Below, one piece after another: positions 36,677-48,457 of a stretch of 64,000 bases of DNA. Under the pieces are notes generated by a model, which was not told where the DNA came from, searched no databases, and worked only from the letters and a program-made list of their open reading frames with translations. Both the position numbers and the translations under genes were made by a program. Position 1 is the stretch's first letter. Each line of letters opens with the position of its first letter. This stretch comes from Archivesica marissinica (Eukaryota > Mollusca > Bivalvia > Venerida > Vesicomyidae): assembly GCA_014843695.1 (NCBI GenBank), contig CM026401.1, positions 33,311,784 to 33,375,783 on the forward strand, given 5' to 3'.

Positions 36677-37109
36677 TGTCCGATTAGCACAGTGGTTAGC
36701 GCGTTCGCTTCTCACCAATGCAACCCGGGTTCGATCCTCGGACCGGGAAGTATGTGAGATGGTACGGTTGTCGCCAGATCGGACAGGTGGGTTTTCTCAT
36801 GTATCCTCCCACACGAATGACCACATATACGCTTTCATTCGCGCTAACGAGAGTGATTAATATAAGTTGGTCGAACTTGCTTTGCAATCGTTGTAAAATT
36901 CGCTTCTCACCAATGCAACCCGGGTTCGATCCTCGGACCGGGAAGTACGTGAGATGGTACGGTTGTCGCCAGATAGGACAGGTGGGTTTTCTCCTGTATC
37001 CTCCAACACGAATGGCCACATATACGCTTTCATTCGCGCTAACGAGAGTAATTAATATAAGTTGGTCGAACTTGCTTCGCAATCGTTGTAAAATAAATAA
37101 AGTTAAAAC
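36677..37109 (+). mobile_element. SINE family B, head-to-tail dimer
   Basis: Unit 1 (36677-36899) has the full tRNA-like head (GATTAGCACAGTGGTTAGCG). Unit 2 (about 36900-37109) restarts inside the head at TCGCTTCTCACCAATGCAAC and ends GTAAAATAAATAAAG. The two units differ at only a few sites. Unit 1 ends GTTGTAAAAT with no long tail, so unequal exchange or template jumping is likely. Confidence 0.88.
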
Positions 37110-37475
37110 TTTTATATATTTATTAAGTCATTTTAATGTGCAATTTGTAAATATTGCGTCGTTTATATTATAAACTGGCCATTGTCCAAAATTATTACGC
37201 TCTAAAAATAAACAGCTCGTTATTACTGTTATTGTTGTTATTAGGTTATTAGGTTATCTACTCTGACACTACTATCTGGAATACCTCATCAGTTTGTCCA
37301 TTTAAGTCATTCTACTTCAATTTGAGCAAGTCACAATTATAATGTATTATAATACTACATAATATAAACATTTACTTGTAGCTCTGTAACTCTGTAACTC
37401 AGTTACCCTATAACTACAATAGTATAATGTTGTGTGCTTAATTTGATGTTTATAAATATGATGTATATAAATATG
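37110..37475. other. Unique AT-rich spacer, no gene seen
   Basis: Contains ATGTATATAAATATG-like short direct repeats near its right end, next to a SINE. No coding signal. Confidence 0.45.
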
Positions 37476-37736
37476 GAATAATGGAAGTCGTGATAGCGCG
37501 GTGGAAGTCGTGATAGCGCAGTGGATACGCGTTCGCTTCAGGTGCGAAAGGTCCGGAGTTCGAGCCCCACTGGAGCCGTTACGATTGTGCCCTTAGGCAA
37601 GGCATTTAAATTCCACGTTGCCTCTTCTCTCTCCCTCGTGGCGATGGATTCCATCAGGAATGAGGTCTCGAGAGTGATTTATATAAGTTGAAATAACTTG
37701 TTTCGTAATGGAGCTAAAATAAATTTGTATAAACTA
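37476..37736 (+). mobile_element. SINE family A, full length
   Basis: The tRNA-like head has a perfect anticodon stem (TTCGC/GCGAA) with CAG at the anticodon position, then box B GAGTTCGAGCCCC. The body has CCTTAGGCAAGGCATTTAAA and TCGTGGCGATGGATTCCATC. The tail is TAAATTTGTATAAACTA. ATGTATATAAATATG flanks it at 37461-37475 and 37737-37751 as a possible 15-bp target duplication, although similar 15-bp units already exist locally. The first 21 bp of the head are duplicated. Confidence 0.9.
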
Positions 37737-37854
37737 ATGTATATAAATATGATGTATATAAATATGATGTATATATAATTGTTTTTGTTGTGAAGGCCAT
37801 ATGGAAGATTTACCTAGTCAAATATGTTTCTTCCTTAAATAAAGTATGTATCAT

Positions 37855-38145
37855 TACTTTTATTATTATTGTTGTTATTATTATTATTGTTATTATTATT
37901 GTTATTATTATTATTATTATTATTGTTATTATTGTTATTATTGTTATTATTATTTTGTTATTATTATTATTGTTATTATTATTATTATTGTTATTATTAT
38001 TATTATTGTTATTATTGTTATTATTGTTATTATTGTTTTGTTATTATTATTATTGTTATTATTATTATTATTGTTATTATTATTGTTATTGTTATTATTG
38101 TTATTATTGTTATTATTGTTATTGTTATTATTGTTATTATTGTTA
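37855..38145. repeat. (ATT/GTT)n microsatellite
   Basis: About 290 bp of ATT and GTT triplets with two TTTTG interruptions (about 37953 and 38037). A block of about 90 bp appears twice around the interruptions. Poly-Leu, poly-Ile and poly-Asn frames result. Confidence 0.95.
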
Positions 38146-38395
38146 AAACTAAATGTGTTGAGTTGTAAGGATGGCATAAGCATTATTGCTAACACTCATA
38201 CAGTGGGCGGACGGACGGACGGGTGGGTTGCGGGCGGACAGACACCTCCCATCGAGCCGACGGTTTGGATGACCCAAAATTTAAGTTATTTTCCAATACG
38301 GATGCGCCGTAAAACACCATTCATTTTCCAATACACGGTAACAGCAATACGCTATGTATGAAACATTTGTATATCTACCGAGCTAAATTATATTC

Positions 38396-38590
38396 TACTT
38401 GATATTCTATGTGCAGACTAAATCTGGTACTTGATATTATATGTGCAGACTAAATCTGGTACTTGATATTCTATGTGCAGACTAAATCTGGTACTTGATA
38501 TTATATGTGCAGACTAAATCTGGTACTTGATATTCTAAGTGCAGAATAAATCGGGTACTTGATATTCTATGTGCAGAATTAATCTGGTAC
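38396..38590. repeat. 32-bp minisatellite, 6 copies
   Basis: The unit contains ACTTGATATTCTATGTGCAG then ACTAAATCTGGT. Single-base variants (ATTCTA/ATTATA, AGACT/AGAAT) separate the units. Confidence 0.93.
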
Positions 38591-38787
38591 CTGGCCAATA
38601 TTATCAATTAAACAACGATTTCTTTTCACCACAAATCTAATGTTTTATGACTTCCCGCCCGTCGTTATTGAAGATTATACGGTGATAACGTCGAGTCAAC
38701 TGTCACGGAGGACATACCTAGACTCGTGTTACATGTTTATGACAGGGCTACAGCTGGACTGTCGTGTACTACTAATACACGTAGTAT

Positions 38788-39130
38788 GTGTGTGTGTTTT
38801 GCGTTTATTTATCGTCGCTACCGGTTGCCCATATGAGCGACACGGATCTATAGTCCAGTGGTAACACGCTGGACTGGTAATCCAGGGATCGCAGGTTCGA
38901 TCCCCCGTCTGACCCTAATACAATTAACAGTCTTTCAGATGGGACGTTAAACCGAGGTCTCGTGTCGGTGCTTTACACCGTGCACGTAAAAGAACCAGAG
39001 GAGACTCTGGAATGGGTCTCTGTCTGTATCATTGCACTATCCTCCAACAATCTAAAATGAATAATCTCTCCAGGAGGCGTCGCTCATATGGGCAACCGGT
39101 AGCGACGATAAATAAACGTAAAACACACAC
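38788..39130. mobile_element. SINE family C with an inverted 3' fragment at its 5' end
   Basis: 38788-38841 is a minus-strand copy of the SINE 3' end (CGTCGCTACCGGTTGCCCAT). It joins directly to a complete plus-strand SINE C at 38842-39130 with head ATCTATAGTCCAGTGGTAAC. The head folds with an anticodon stem CTGGA/TCCAG and GGT in the anticodon position (threonine-type). The layout resembles 14418-14889. Confidence 0.88.
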
Positions 39131-39363
39131 TTGGAAACTATTGTAGTGGTCAGCAGTACCATGGCCGATGTTTCTCGCCTACTGTATATAGTCCTTCGAT
39201 CCTCGCTGTAACATGCATATACAGTGATATAGAATAACATCATGTGGTGAACACATGTCCTCACTAACAAAGATTCCATGTAGAAAACTAACATAATATT
39301 ATACTATGTACTACATATATACATGTATACAGTATCACAGGACAACTATTATAGGCATAAACC

Positions 39364-39926
39364 GTGTCTCGAACAAGCGTAGCTATGGCAACACCATCTA
39401 GTCAGGTCTGGCACCCGCGCCGCTATGGCAACATCGTCTAGTCAGGTCTGGAGCACGCGCCGCTATGGCAACACCGTCTAGTCAGGTCTGGAACACGCGC
39501 CGCTATGGCAACATCATCTAGTCAGGTCTGGAGCACGCGCCGCTATGGCAACACCATCTAGTCAGGTCTGGCACACGCGCCGCTATGGCAACATCGTCTA
39601 GTCAGGTCTGGAGCACGCGCCGCTATGGCAACACCGTCTAGTCAGGTCTGGAACACGCGCCGCTATGGCAACATCGTCTAGTCAGATATGGAACACGCGC
39701 CGCTATGGCAACATCGTCTAGTCAGATCTGGAACACGTGCCGCTATGGCAACATCATCTATTCAGGTCTCGAACAAGCGCCGCTATGGCAACATCGTCTA
39801 GTCAGATCTTGAACAAGCGCCGCTATGGTAATACCACCTAGTCAGATCTTGAACAAGCGCCGCTATGGTAATACCACCTAGTCAGATCTGGAACACGCGC
39901 CGCTATGGCAACACCATCTAGTCATG
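39364..39926. repeat. 40-bp minisatellite, 14 copies
   Basis: The unit contains CGCGCCGCTATGGCAACATC and GTCTAGTCAGGTCTGGAACA. Variants alternate (ACACC/ACATC, GAGCACG/GAACACG/GCACACG). A block of about five units appears to recur with a 200-bp offset near 39380-39680. Confidence 0.94.
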
Positions 39927-40044
39927 TTCCGTGGTATTGCTACGGAAACATCATCAATATATCTAGCAATATCTATATATAGCAATAAGCTATCTGAGTA
40001 TCTACAACCTGTACCATTGTACCCCTGGGAACATCAATAACATT

Positions 40045-40341
40045 GGCATGACCAGATTGTTGCTCGGACGCTTGTGGGAGAGCATGACCAGATTGTTGCT
40101 CGGACGCTTGTGGGAGAGCATGACCAGATTGTTGCTCGGACGCTTGTGGGAGAGCATGACCAGATTGTTGCTCGGACGCTTGTGGGAGAGCATGACCAGA
40201 TTGTTGCTCGGACGCTTGTGGGAGAGCATGACCAGATTGTTGCTCGGACGCTTGTGGGAGAGCATGACCAGATTGTTGCTCGGACGCTTGTGGGAGAGCA
40301 TGACCAGATTGTTGCACGGACGTTTGTCGGAGAGCATATTG
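40045..40341. repeat. 36-bp minisatellite, 8 copies
   Basis: The unit contains AGAGCATGACCAGATTGTTG then CTCGGACGCTTGTGGG, nearly invariant over eight copies. It is 12 codons long, so open frames appear on both strands (up to 143 codons). One minus frame repeats HALPQASEQQSG with non-repetitive ends, but no signal peptide or homologous domain supports a gene. A small repeat protein cannot be ruled out. Confidence 0.93.
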
Positions 40342-40697
40342 TTCATGCTGCAGACGACAATTGTAACAGACGTTATTTATTATCATAATTTGATATCGAA
40401 ACGTTTTCTTTTCATTATAACTCTATTTGCGTACATAATGATGTTTAACCACGCGTTGCAGATGTTAATTAATATTTGACCAGGTCATTAGGGCGACGAA
40501 GCGCTCCCTCAAGACAGGTCAATACGACTGATCGATCAATTGAAGGCGCGGAGAGTTGTCGCAGTGTGCAGTTTGAGAATTGTCGCAATGGGCAGTTTGT
40601 ACTATAGTAGTGGTCACACATAGGGGGTTATCCTAGCTAATACAGAACTTAAGCCGCTTGTATAGAATACTGTAGGGGTGCCGGTCAACGCTGTCCC

Positions 40698-40797
40698 ATG
40701 CCTCTTCTCACTCGTGGCGATGGATTCCATCAGGAATGAGGTTTCGAGAGTGACATAAGTTATTTCGCAATGGAGCTAAAATAAATTTGTATAATCT
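40698..40797 (+). mobile_element. SINE family A, 3' half only
   Basis: Begins at TGCCTCTTCTCACTCGTGGC and ends AAATTTGTATAATCTA. The tRNA-like head is absent. Confidence 0.8.
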
Positions 40798-40820
40798 AAA
40801 CAAGATTATTGCAAAATGCT

Positions 40821-40866
40821 CGTAGTTTGTAATTGCTATGAACATTTATTACAATTACAAACTACG
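40821..40866. repeat. Short perfect inverted repeat (14-bp stem)
   Basis: CGTAGTTTGTAATT at 40821-40834 is the exact reverse complement of 40853-40866, with an 18-base loop. No T-run suggests a terminator. It may be the remnant of a small MITE. Confidence 0.7.
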
Positions 40867-41665
40867 TATTATTACAGGTGCTAGAATACACTGCTAGTCT
40901 CTATCTAGTCTGCCACCTGAACTTATCTATCAAATATATTTTTCATCATACATTAATATCAATATCATGATTTAATACAAATACAAACTATGTCAGCCAC
41001 CTGGGCGGATACAGCGTCAGACTGGTAAGAGTCTTTGTGGCTACAAAACAACTTACATGATTTACCATTTATTAATAAACGTTCTCGCCGACATATGTTC
41101 ATTGTGGTTTCCATACATTTCAATAACCTGGAATAAATCAAAACGCTGTGACATTATTATTTACGATACAATATGACAACATTACCAACATTTGCTGATA
41201 CAGACGATGTATCTACACAGTTTACATTGTTCCCAAGTTGAACTAAGCAGCATGCTGTTTATTCTATAAATTTGTGAGGCCGTTTTAAAAAGGTATAAAA
41301 ATGACTGCGATAGATTTTTCACTTAGATGTAAAATGACATGGATATTATTTCACTACGAATACATTATAAAGGTGAAATTTGTACCATGGTACAAAGTAG
41401 GTGTAGATCGGGTTATGGTATTTGTTTGACGCGTGTCGTGGCGACATCTCATTTTGTAAGCAGGACCAGCGGCTCCAACAATTCATTACATCTTTACGTT
41501 CAAACATTTCACAGGGATCCTTGCTAGTTTTAATATTAATATTTGTCATATGTGATTCTTTGAAACCCCATCTTATTTCACGTGATCTGTAGCTTGTGCA
41601 ACTAAATTTGGACATTTCCTCTCTTGTATGAAACGACTCTAATAACAAGAAAAACGATTACATAT
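40867..41665. other. Unique spacer, no supported gene
   Basis: AT-rich. A 100-codon minus-strand open frame (41346-41648) is of mixed composition and not repeat-derived, but I recognise no domain and see no splice context. Confidence 0.4.
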
Positions 41666-42405
41666 AAATATGTAATATAAGTACGATTGAAAACTCATTG
41701 TTTTTTTACGTTTATTTATCGTCGCTACCGGTTGCCCATATGAGCGACGCCTCCTGAAGAGAGAAGTTATTTTAGATATTTGGAGGATAGTGCAATGAGA
41801 CAGACAGACAGACAGACAGAGAGACAGACATACAGAGACCCATTCCAGAATCTCCTCTGGTTCATTTACGTGCACGGTGTAAAGCACCGACACGAGACCT
41901 CGGTTTAACGTCCCATCTGAAATACTGTTAATTTATTATGGTCGGACGGGGGATCGAACCTGCGATCCCTGGATTACCAGTCCAGCGTGTTACCACTGGA
42001 CTACATATCCGTCTGTCTTGAAAACTCACTTTGAACAATACATACCTGGATATTGTATTGAGTGAATGTATAAATTACAAAGTACATTGTACATACTTTA
42101 GTAATTACATACAAATATGTTGACAATAACACGAATCCCTGCCCAACATAATAAATAGTATATACCACATACCTGCTGGAACATTAGCGAATCATATGAG
42201 AATCAATTATTGTTGCAGAATTTCAACTACGTAAATAGAATAACCTGGTCATTACTGTGTTCCAGGTCAAGTCTGTATTTCTATGTGCACACCAGTGAAA
42301 GCTTGGAACTAGTTCTTCCCTGAAAACAACTGGTCAATTGCAATACCTATAATACGAATACATAGCAGTAATTCTTATCACATAAATTCCCATTCGTCCA
42401 GAAAA
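41666..42405. repeat. Dispersed repeat H, copy 1, split by a SINE
   Basis: 41666-41698 plus 42018-42405 matches 49083-49459 with scattered differences. Shared blocks include CAGGTCAAGTCTGTATTTCT, GTGAAAGCTTGGAACTAGTT and CATAGCAGTAATTCTTATCA. No coding frame is conserved. Its nature (decayed transposon or segmental duplication) is not determined. Confidence 0.75.
41699..42017 (-). mobile_element. SINE family C, full length with target duplication
   Basis: On the minus strand it reads from the tRNA-like head (complement of GGATTACCAGTCCAGCGTG) through the core to a 3' tail at ACGTAAAAAAACA. It contains a small expanded (CAGA)n stretch near 41797-41830. TTGAAAACTCAT (41687-41698) and TTGAAAACTCAC (42018-42029) flank it as an 11/12-bp target duplication within repeat H. 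Confidence 0.9.
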
Positions 42406-42419
42406 ACAATTGAATATTG

Positions 42420-43205
42420 AATGTTTGGACCGGAGTGTAGTACTAAGTGGTGTAGAGACACTAATTGTGGTATATTGTGGCATGTTTGGACCGGAATGTA
42501 GTACTACGTGGTGTAGAGACACTAATTGTGGTATATTGTGGCATGTTTGGACCGGAGTGTAGTACTACGTGGTGTAGAGAGACACTAATTGTGGTATATT
42601 GTGGCATGTTTGGACCGGAGTGTAGTTACGTGGTGTAGAGACACTAAGTGTGGCATATTGTGGCATGTTTGGACCGGAGTGTAGTTACGTGGTGTAGAGA
42701 GACACGAATTGTGGTATATTGTGGCATGTTTGGACCGGAGTGTAGTACTACGTGGTGTAGAGACACTAATTGTGGTATATTGTGACATGTTTGGACCAGA
42801 GTGTAGTACTACGTGGTGTAGAGACACTAATTGTGGTATATTGTGGCATGTTTGGACCGGAGTGTAGTACTACGTGGTGTAGAGAGACACTAATTGTGGT
42901 ATATTGTGGCATGTTTGGACCGGAGTGTAGTACTACGTGGTGTAGAGACACTAATTGTGGTATATTGTGGCATGTTTGGACCGGAGTGTAGTACTACGTG
43001 GTGTAGAGAAACTAATTGTGGTATATTGTGGCATGTTTGGACCGGAGTGTAGTTACGTGGTGTAGAGACACTAATTGTGGTATATTGTGGCATGTTTGGA
43101 CCGGAGTGTAGTACTACGTGGTGTAGAGACACTAATTGTGATATATTGTGGCATGTTTGGACCGGAGTGTAGTTACGTGGTGTAGAGAGACACTAATTGT
43201 GGCAT
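42420..43205. repeat. About 60-bp minisatellite, 13 copies
   Basis: The unit (mostly 61 bp) contains GGACCGGAGTGTAGTACTAC and AATTGTGGTATATTGTGGCA. Some units lack TAC in the GTAGTACTACG segment and some have an extra GA in GAGAGACAC. Confidence 0.95.
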
Positions 43206-43427
43206 ATACAATATGAATAGAATATATTTTCGAATAGTTTTATAATTACCAAAATGGCCATGAAGAAAACATTCTTCAGGTGCATGTTTAAAATCAACAT
43301 TCGAAGTCAATTGACGGCATTCGACATACATGTATATACGACGTCATCATCCGACGTCATATATTTGCAGTGCAATCTATATACATGACTAATTTATAGA
43401 TATATATATAATGGTGTGAGGCCTTCG

Positions 43428-43590
43428 TGGCTTGTGTGGTTGACTTGAAATCATTCCCCCTCATCGATGTAGGTTCTAATCGCACTGGGTTGTCGAATTC
43501 TTTAATATGAAGAAGCTATCCGGCTAGCTTGCGAAAGGTCGGTGGTTCTATCAACAGCAATAACGACCACTGGGACCAGCCATAGTGACG
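43428..43590 (+). mobile_element. SINE family D, decayed
   Basis: The tRNA-like head GGCCTTCGTGGCTTGTGTGG is followed by TTGACTTGAAATCATTCCCC and a weakened box B (GTAGGTTCTAATCG). The body has GAAGCTATCCGGCTAGCTTG and GAAAGGTCGGTGGTTCTA. Orientation is opposite to the copies at 28611, 56908, 58308 and 60454. Confidence 0.75.
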
Positions 43591-43683
43591 TATACTATGT
43601 TACACGGACACTCAGTATGAACATTGTTACTATTTATTAATCTCTCTGTACAGAGCACACATCATGAATTCCAACTACTGCAT

Positions 43684-43957
43684 GTGTGTTTTACGTTTAT
43701 TTATCGTCGCTACCGGTTGCCCATATGAGCGACGCCTCCTGAAGATATTTTTGGAGGATAGTGCAATGATACAGACAGAGACCCATTCCGGGGCCTCCTC
43801 TGGTTCTTTTACGTGCACGGTGTACAGCACCGACATGAGACCTCTGTTTAAAGTCCAATCTGAAAGACTGTTAATTTTATTAGGGTCAGACGGGGGATTG
43901 AACCTGCGATCCCTGGATTACCAGTCCAGCGTGTTACCACTGACCTACAGATCCGTC
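43684..43957 (-). mobile_element. SINE family C, near full length
   Basis: On the plus strand it begins with the 3' tail complement (TGTGTTTTACGTTTATTTAT), passes GTGCACGGTGTACAGCACCG and ends with the head complement (CAGTCCAGCGTGTTACCACT). Confidence 0.87.
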
Positions 43958-44239
43958 CATTATCATTATGATGTCATAGATTAATATTTAAACGGGGTTG
44001 GGACAATAGTATGGGTAACATGCTTGGGAAATATCACATTGCGAATATAAGTTTACAACCATGTACGGGTTATTGCTAACACGTGTTATAAGTAGTACAC
44101 GAATCACGCGCTGCATTATTTATTCACATGTTATGTTCCAATGGCTCGTATTCAAGAGAACAGATCATAATAGACTGACACTATGCTATAACCAGGAGTA
44201 TGAATGGTGTACATTTATTAATTTGACACAACTGGGAAT

Positions 44240-47200
44240 GGAATATACTTTCCTACATATACTGGTGTTCCTAGTTCACGAAGTGTATCAACTTACATTT
44301 CCAAGGAATATACTTTCCTACATATACTGGTGTTCCTAGTTCACGACGTGTATCAACGCTTACATTTCCAAGGAATATACTTTCCTACATATACTGGTGT
44401 TCCTAGTTCACGACGTGTATCAACGCTTACATTTCCAAGGAATATACTTTCCTACATAGACTGGTGTTCCTAGTTCACGAAGTGTATCAACGCTTACATT
44501 TCCAAGGAATATACTTTCCTACATAGACTGGTGTTCCTAGTTCACGAAGTGTATCAACGCTTACATTTCCAAGGAATATACTTTCCTACATAGACTGGTG
44601 TTCCTAGTTCACGAAGTGTATCAACGCTTACATTTCCAAGGAATATACTTTCCTACATATACTGGTGTTCCTAGTTCACGAAGTGTATCAACGCTTACAT
44701 TTCCAAGGAATATACTTTCCTACATATACTGGTGTTCCTAGTTCACGAAGTGTATCAACGCTTACATTTCCAAGGAATATACTTTCCTACATATACTGGT
44801 GTTCCTAGTTCACGAAGTGTATCAACGCTTACATTTCCAAGGAATATACTTTCCTACATATACTGGTGTTCCTAGTTCACGAAGTGTATCAACGCTTACA
44901 TTTCCAAGGAATATACTTTCCTACATATACTGGTGTTCCTAGTTCACGAAGTGTATCAACGCTTACATTTCCAAGGAATATACTTTCCTACATATACTGG
45001 TGTTCCTAGTTCACGAAGTGTATCAACGCTTACATTTCCAAGGAATATACTTTCCTACATATACTGGTGTTCCTAGTTCACGAAGTGTATCAACGCTTAC
45101 ATTTCCAAGGAATATACTTTCCTACATATACTGGTGTTCCTAGTTCACGACGTGTATCAACGCTTACATTTCCAAGGAATATACTTTCCTACATATACTG
45201 GTGTTCCTAGTTCACGAAGTGTATCAACGCTTACATTTCCAAGGAATATACTTTCCTACATATACTGGTGTTCCTAGTTCACGAAGTGTATCAACGCTTA
45301 CATTTCCAAGGAATATACTTTCCTACATATACTGGTGTTCCTAGTTCACGACGTGTATCAACGCTTACATTTCCAAGGAATATACTTTCCTACATATACT
45401 GGTGTTCCTAGTTCACGAAGTGTATCAACGCTTACATTTCCAAGGAATATACTTTCCTACATAGACTGGTGTTCCTAGTTCACGACGTGTATCAACGCTT
45501 ACATTTCCAAGGAATATACTTTCCTACATAGACTGGTGTTCCTAGTTCACGACGTGTATCAACGCTTACATTTCCAAGGAATATACTTTCCTACATATAC
45601 TGGTGTTCCTAGTTCACGACGTGTATCAACGCTTACATTTCCAAGGAATATACTTTCCTACATATACTGGTGTTCCTAGTTCACGACGTGTATCAACGCT
45701 TACATTTCCAAGGAATATACTTTCCTACATATACTGGTGTTCCTAGTTCACGAAGTGTATCAACGCTTACATTTCCAAGGAATATACTTTCCTACATAGA
45801 CTGGTGTTCCTAGTTCACGACGTGTATCAACGCTTACATTTCCAAGGAATATACTTTCCTACATAGACTGGTGTTCCTAGTTCACGACGTGTATCAACGC
45901 TTACATTTCCAAGGAATATACTTTCCTACATATACTGGTGTTCCTAGTTCACGACGTGTATCAACGCTTACATTTCCAAGGAATATACTTTCCTACATAT
46001 ACTGGTGTTCCTAGTTCACGACGTGTATCAACGCTTACATTTCCAAGGAATATACTTTCCTACATATACTGGTGTTCCTAGTTCACGAAGTGTATCAACG
46101 CTTACATTTCCAAGGAATATACTTTCCTACATATACTGGTGTTCCTAGTTCACGACGTGTATCAACGCTTACATTTCCAAGGAATATACTTTCCTACATA
46201 TACTGGTGTTCCTAGTTCACGACGTGTATCAACGCTTACATTTCCAAGGAATATACTTTCCTACATATACTGGTGTTCCTAGTTCACGACGTGTATCAAC
46301 GCTTACATTTCCAAGGAATATACTTTCCTACATATACTGGTGTTCCTAGTTCACGACGTGTATCAACGCTTACATTTCCAAGGAATATACTTTCCTACAT
46401 ATACTGGTGTTCCTAGTTCACGAAGTGTATCAACGCTTACATTTCCAAGGAATATACTTTCCTACATATACTGGTGTTCCTAGTTCACGAAGTGTATCAA
46501 CGCTTACATTTCCAAGGAATATACTTTCCTACATATACTGGTGTTCCTAGTTCACGAAGTGTATCAACGCTTACATTTCCAAGGAATATACTTTCCTACA
46601 TATACTGGTGTTCCTAGTTCACGACGTGTATCAACGCTTACATTTCCAAGGAATATACTTTCCTACATATACTGGTGTTCCTAGTTCACGAAGTGTATCA
46701 ACGCTTACATTTCCAAGGAATATACTTTCCTACATATACTGGTGTTCCTAGTTCACGAAGTGTACCAACGCTTACATTTCCAAGGAATATACTTTCCTAC
46801 ATATACTGGTGTTCCTAGTTCACGAAGTGTACCAACGCTTACATTTCCAAGGAATATACTTTCCTACATATACTGGTGTTCCTAGTTCACGACGTGTATC
46901 AACGCTTACATTTCCAAGGAATATACTTTCCTACATATACTGGTGTTCCTAGTTCACGAAGTGTATCAACGCTTACATTTCCAAGGAATATACTTTCCTA
47001 CATATACTGGTGTTCCTAGTTCACGACGTGTATCAACGCTTACATTTCCAAGGAATATACTTTCCTACATATACTGGTGTTCCTAGTTCACGAAGTGTAT
47101 CAACGCTTACATTTCCAAGGAATATACTTTCCTACATATACTGGTGTTCCTAGTTCACGACGTGTATCAACGCTTACATTTCCAAGGAATATACTTTCCT

Positions 47201-47750
47201 ACATATACTGGTGTTCCTAGTTCACGAAGTGTATCAACGCTTACATTTCCAAGGAATATACTTTCCTACATATACTGGTGTTCCTAGTTCACGAAGTGTA
47301 TCAACGCTTACATTTCCAAGGAATATACTTTCCTACATATACTGGTGTTCCTAGTTCACGACGTGTATCAACGCTTACATTTCCAAGGAATATACTTTCC
47401 TACATATACTGGTGTTCCTAGTTCACGACGTGTATCAACGCTTACATTTCCAAGGAATATACTTTCCTACATAGACTGGTGTTCCTAGTTCACGAAGTGT
47501 ATCAACGCTTACATTTCCAAGGAATATACTTTCCTACATAGACTGGTGTTCCTAGTTCACGAAGTGTATCAACGCTTACATTTCCAAGGAATATACTTTC
47601 CTACATAGACTGGTGTTCCTAGTTCACGAAGTGTATCAACGCTTACATTTCCAAGGAATATACTTTCCTACATAGACTGGTGTTCCTAGTTCACGAAGTG
47701 TATCAACGCTTACATTTCCAAGGAATATACTTTCCTACATAGACTGGTGT
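44240..47750. repeat. 67-bp satellite, about 52 near-identical copies
   Basis: The unit contains GGAATATACTTTCCTACATA, then CTGGTGTTCCTAGTTCACGA and ACGCTTACATTTCCAA. Over 3.5 kb only three sites vary repeatedly: AAGTG/ACGTG, ATATACTGG/ATAGACTGG and TATCAAC/TACCAAC. The first unit is 65 bp. Such uniformity indicates very recent amplification or strong homogenisation. The GTAGACT-type units cluster at both ends and near 45.5-45.9 kb. Confidence 0.97.
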
Positions 47751-48457
47751 CATGTTGTCATCATTTAACTTAAAAACTTTAAGATATGTTTCCAGTAAAA
47801 TAGTTTAGACAACGTCGATTGTTTTCCGTGTGACAAGCCTCGGAAGACAGTCATGTTTTGCTTATAATAATTATACATTTGACGTTACTCTATTCTCGAG
47901 GTAGTGCTATGTTTAGTTTAATCATATTTTATTGCATTCTATATATACAATGTACAATACAAAACAAATGAACAAACTTGTATATCTATCCATAATGCAT
48001 GATTCGTGGCATTGTTTGCTCAAGGATTGTCATTATATGTTGAAGCAAATGGGTTGGGCCACACGTTTTAACAACATTAGTTACGGCCCTCCCCAAAAGA
48101 CTAGATTGTAATTAACAAAGAGACTGAATACAAGAGTTGTGCTAGTACTTTACTAAATTTAATGATACTAATAGAAAAAGGGTAAAATGATTAAGAGAAT
48201 AAGCAACATTTTAGATAATAAGAATTTAGAAACAAAAAACAACAATATAGTGCTATGAGTGGTGCTATTATAGGTGAACATACTACACCAACCAACATTT
48301 TTATCATATATTTGTATTGTTAATCAACAACGTGTGGGCAAATAAATTATTATAATGAGATGTTTGCAATATTACAGTTTACAGACCAGAACGTACATTC
48401 AGTTTCTGTCCCTGGAAATACTCTGAAGGGAGAGGGAGCAAGAAAATGTATTACATG
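47751..48457. other. Unique AT-rich spacer, no gene seen
   Basis: No repeat family, RNA gene or domain-bearing open frame was identified. Confidence 0.45.

Noticed and set aside
37790..38361. Poly-Leu, poly-Ile and poly-Asn frames
   Set aside because: They translate the ATT/GTT microsatellite.
40821..40866. Transcription terminator
   Set aside because: A perfect stem but no U-tract, and intrinsic terminators are not expected in this eukaryotic context.
41346..41648. 100-codon minus-strand frame of mixed composition
   Set aside because: Not repeat-derived, but no domain, no splice signals and no neighbouring exon could be identified.
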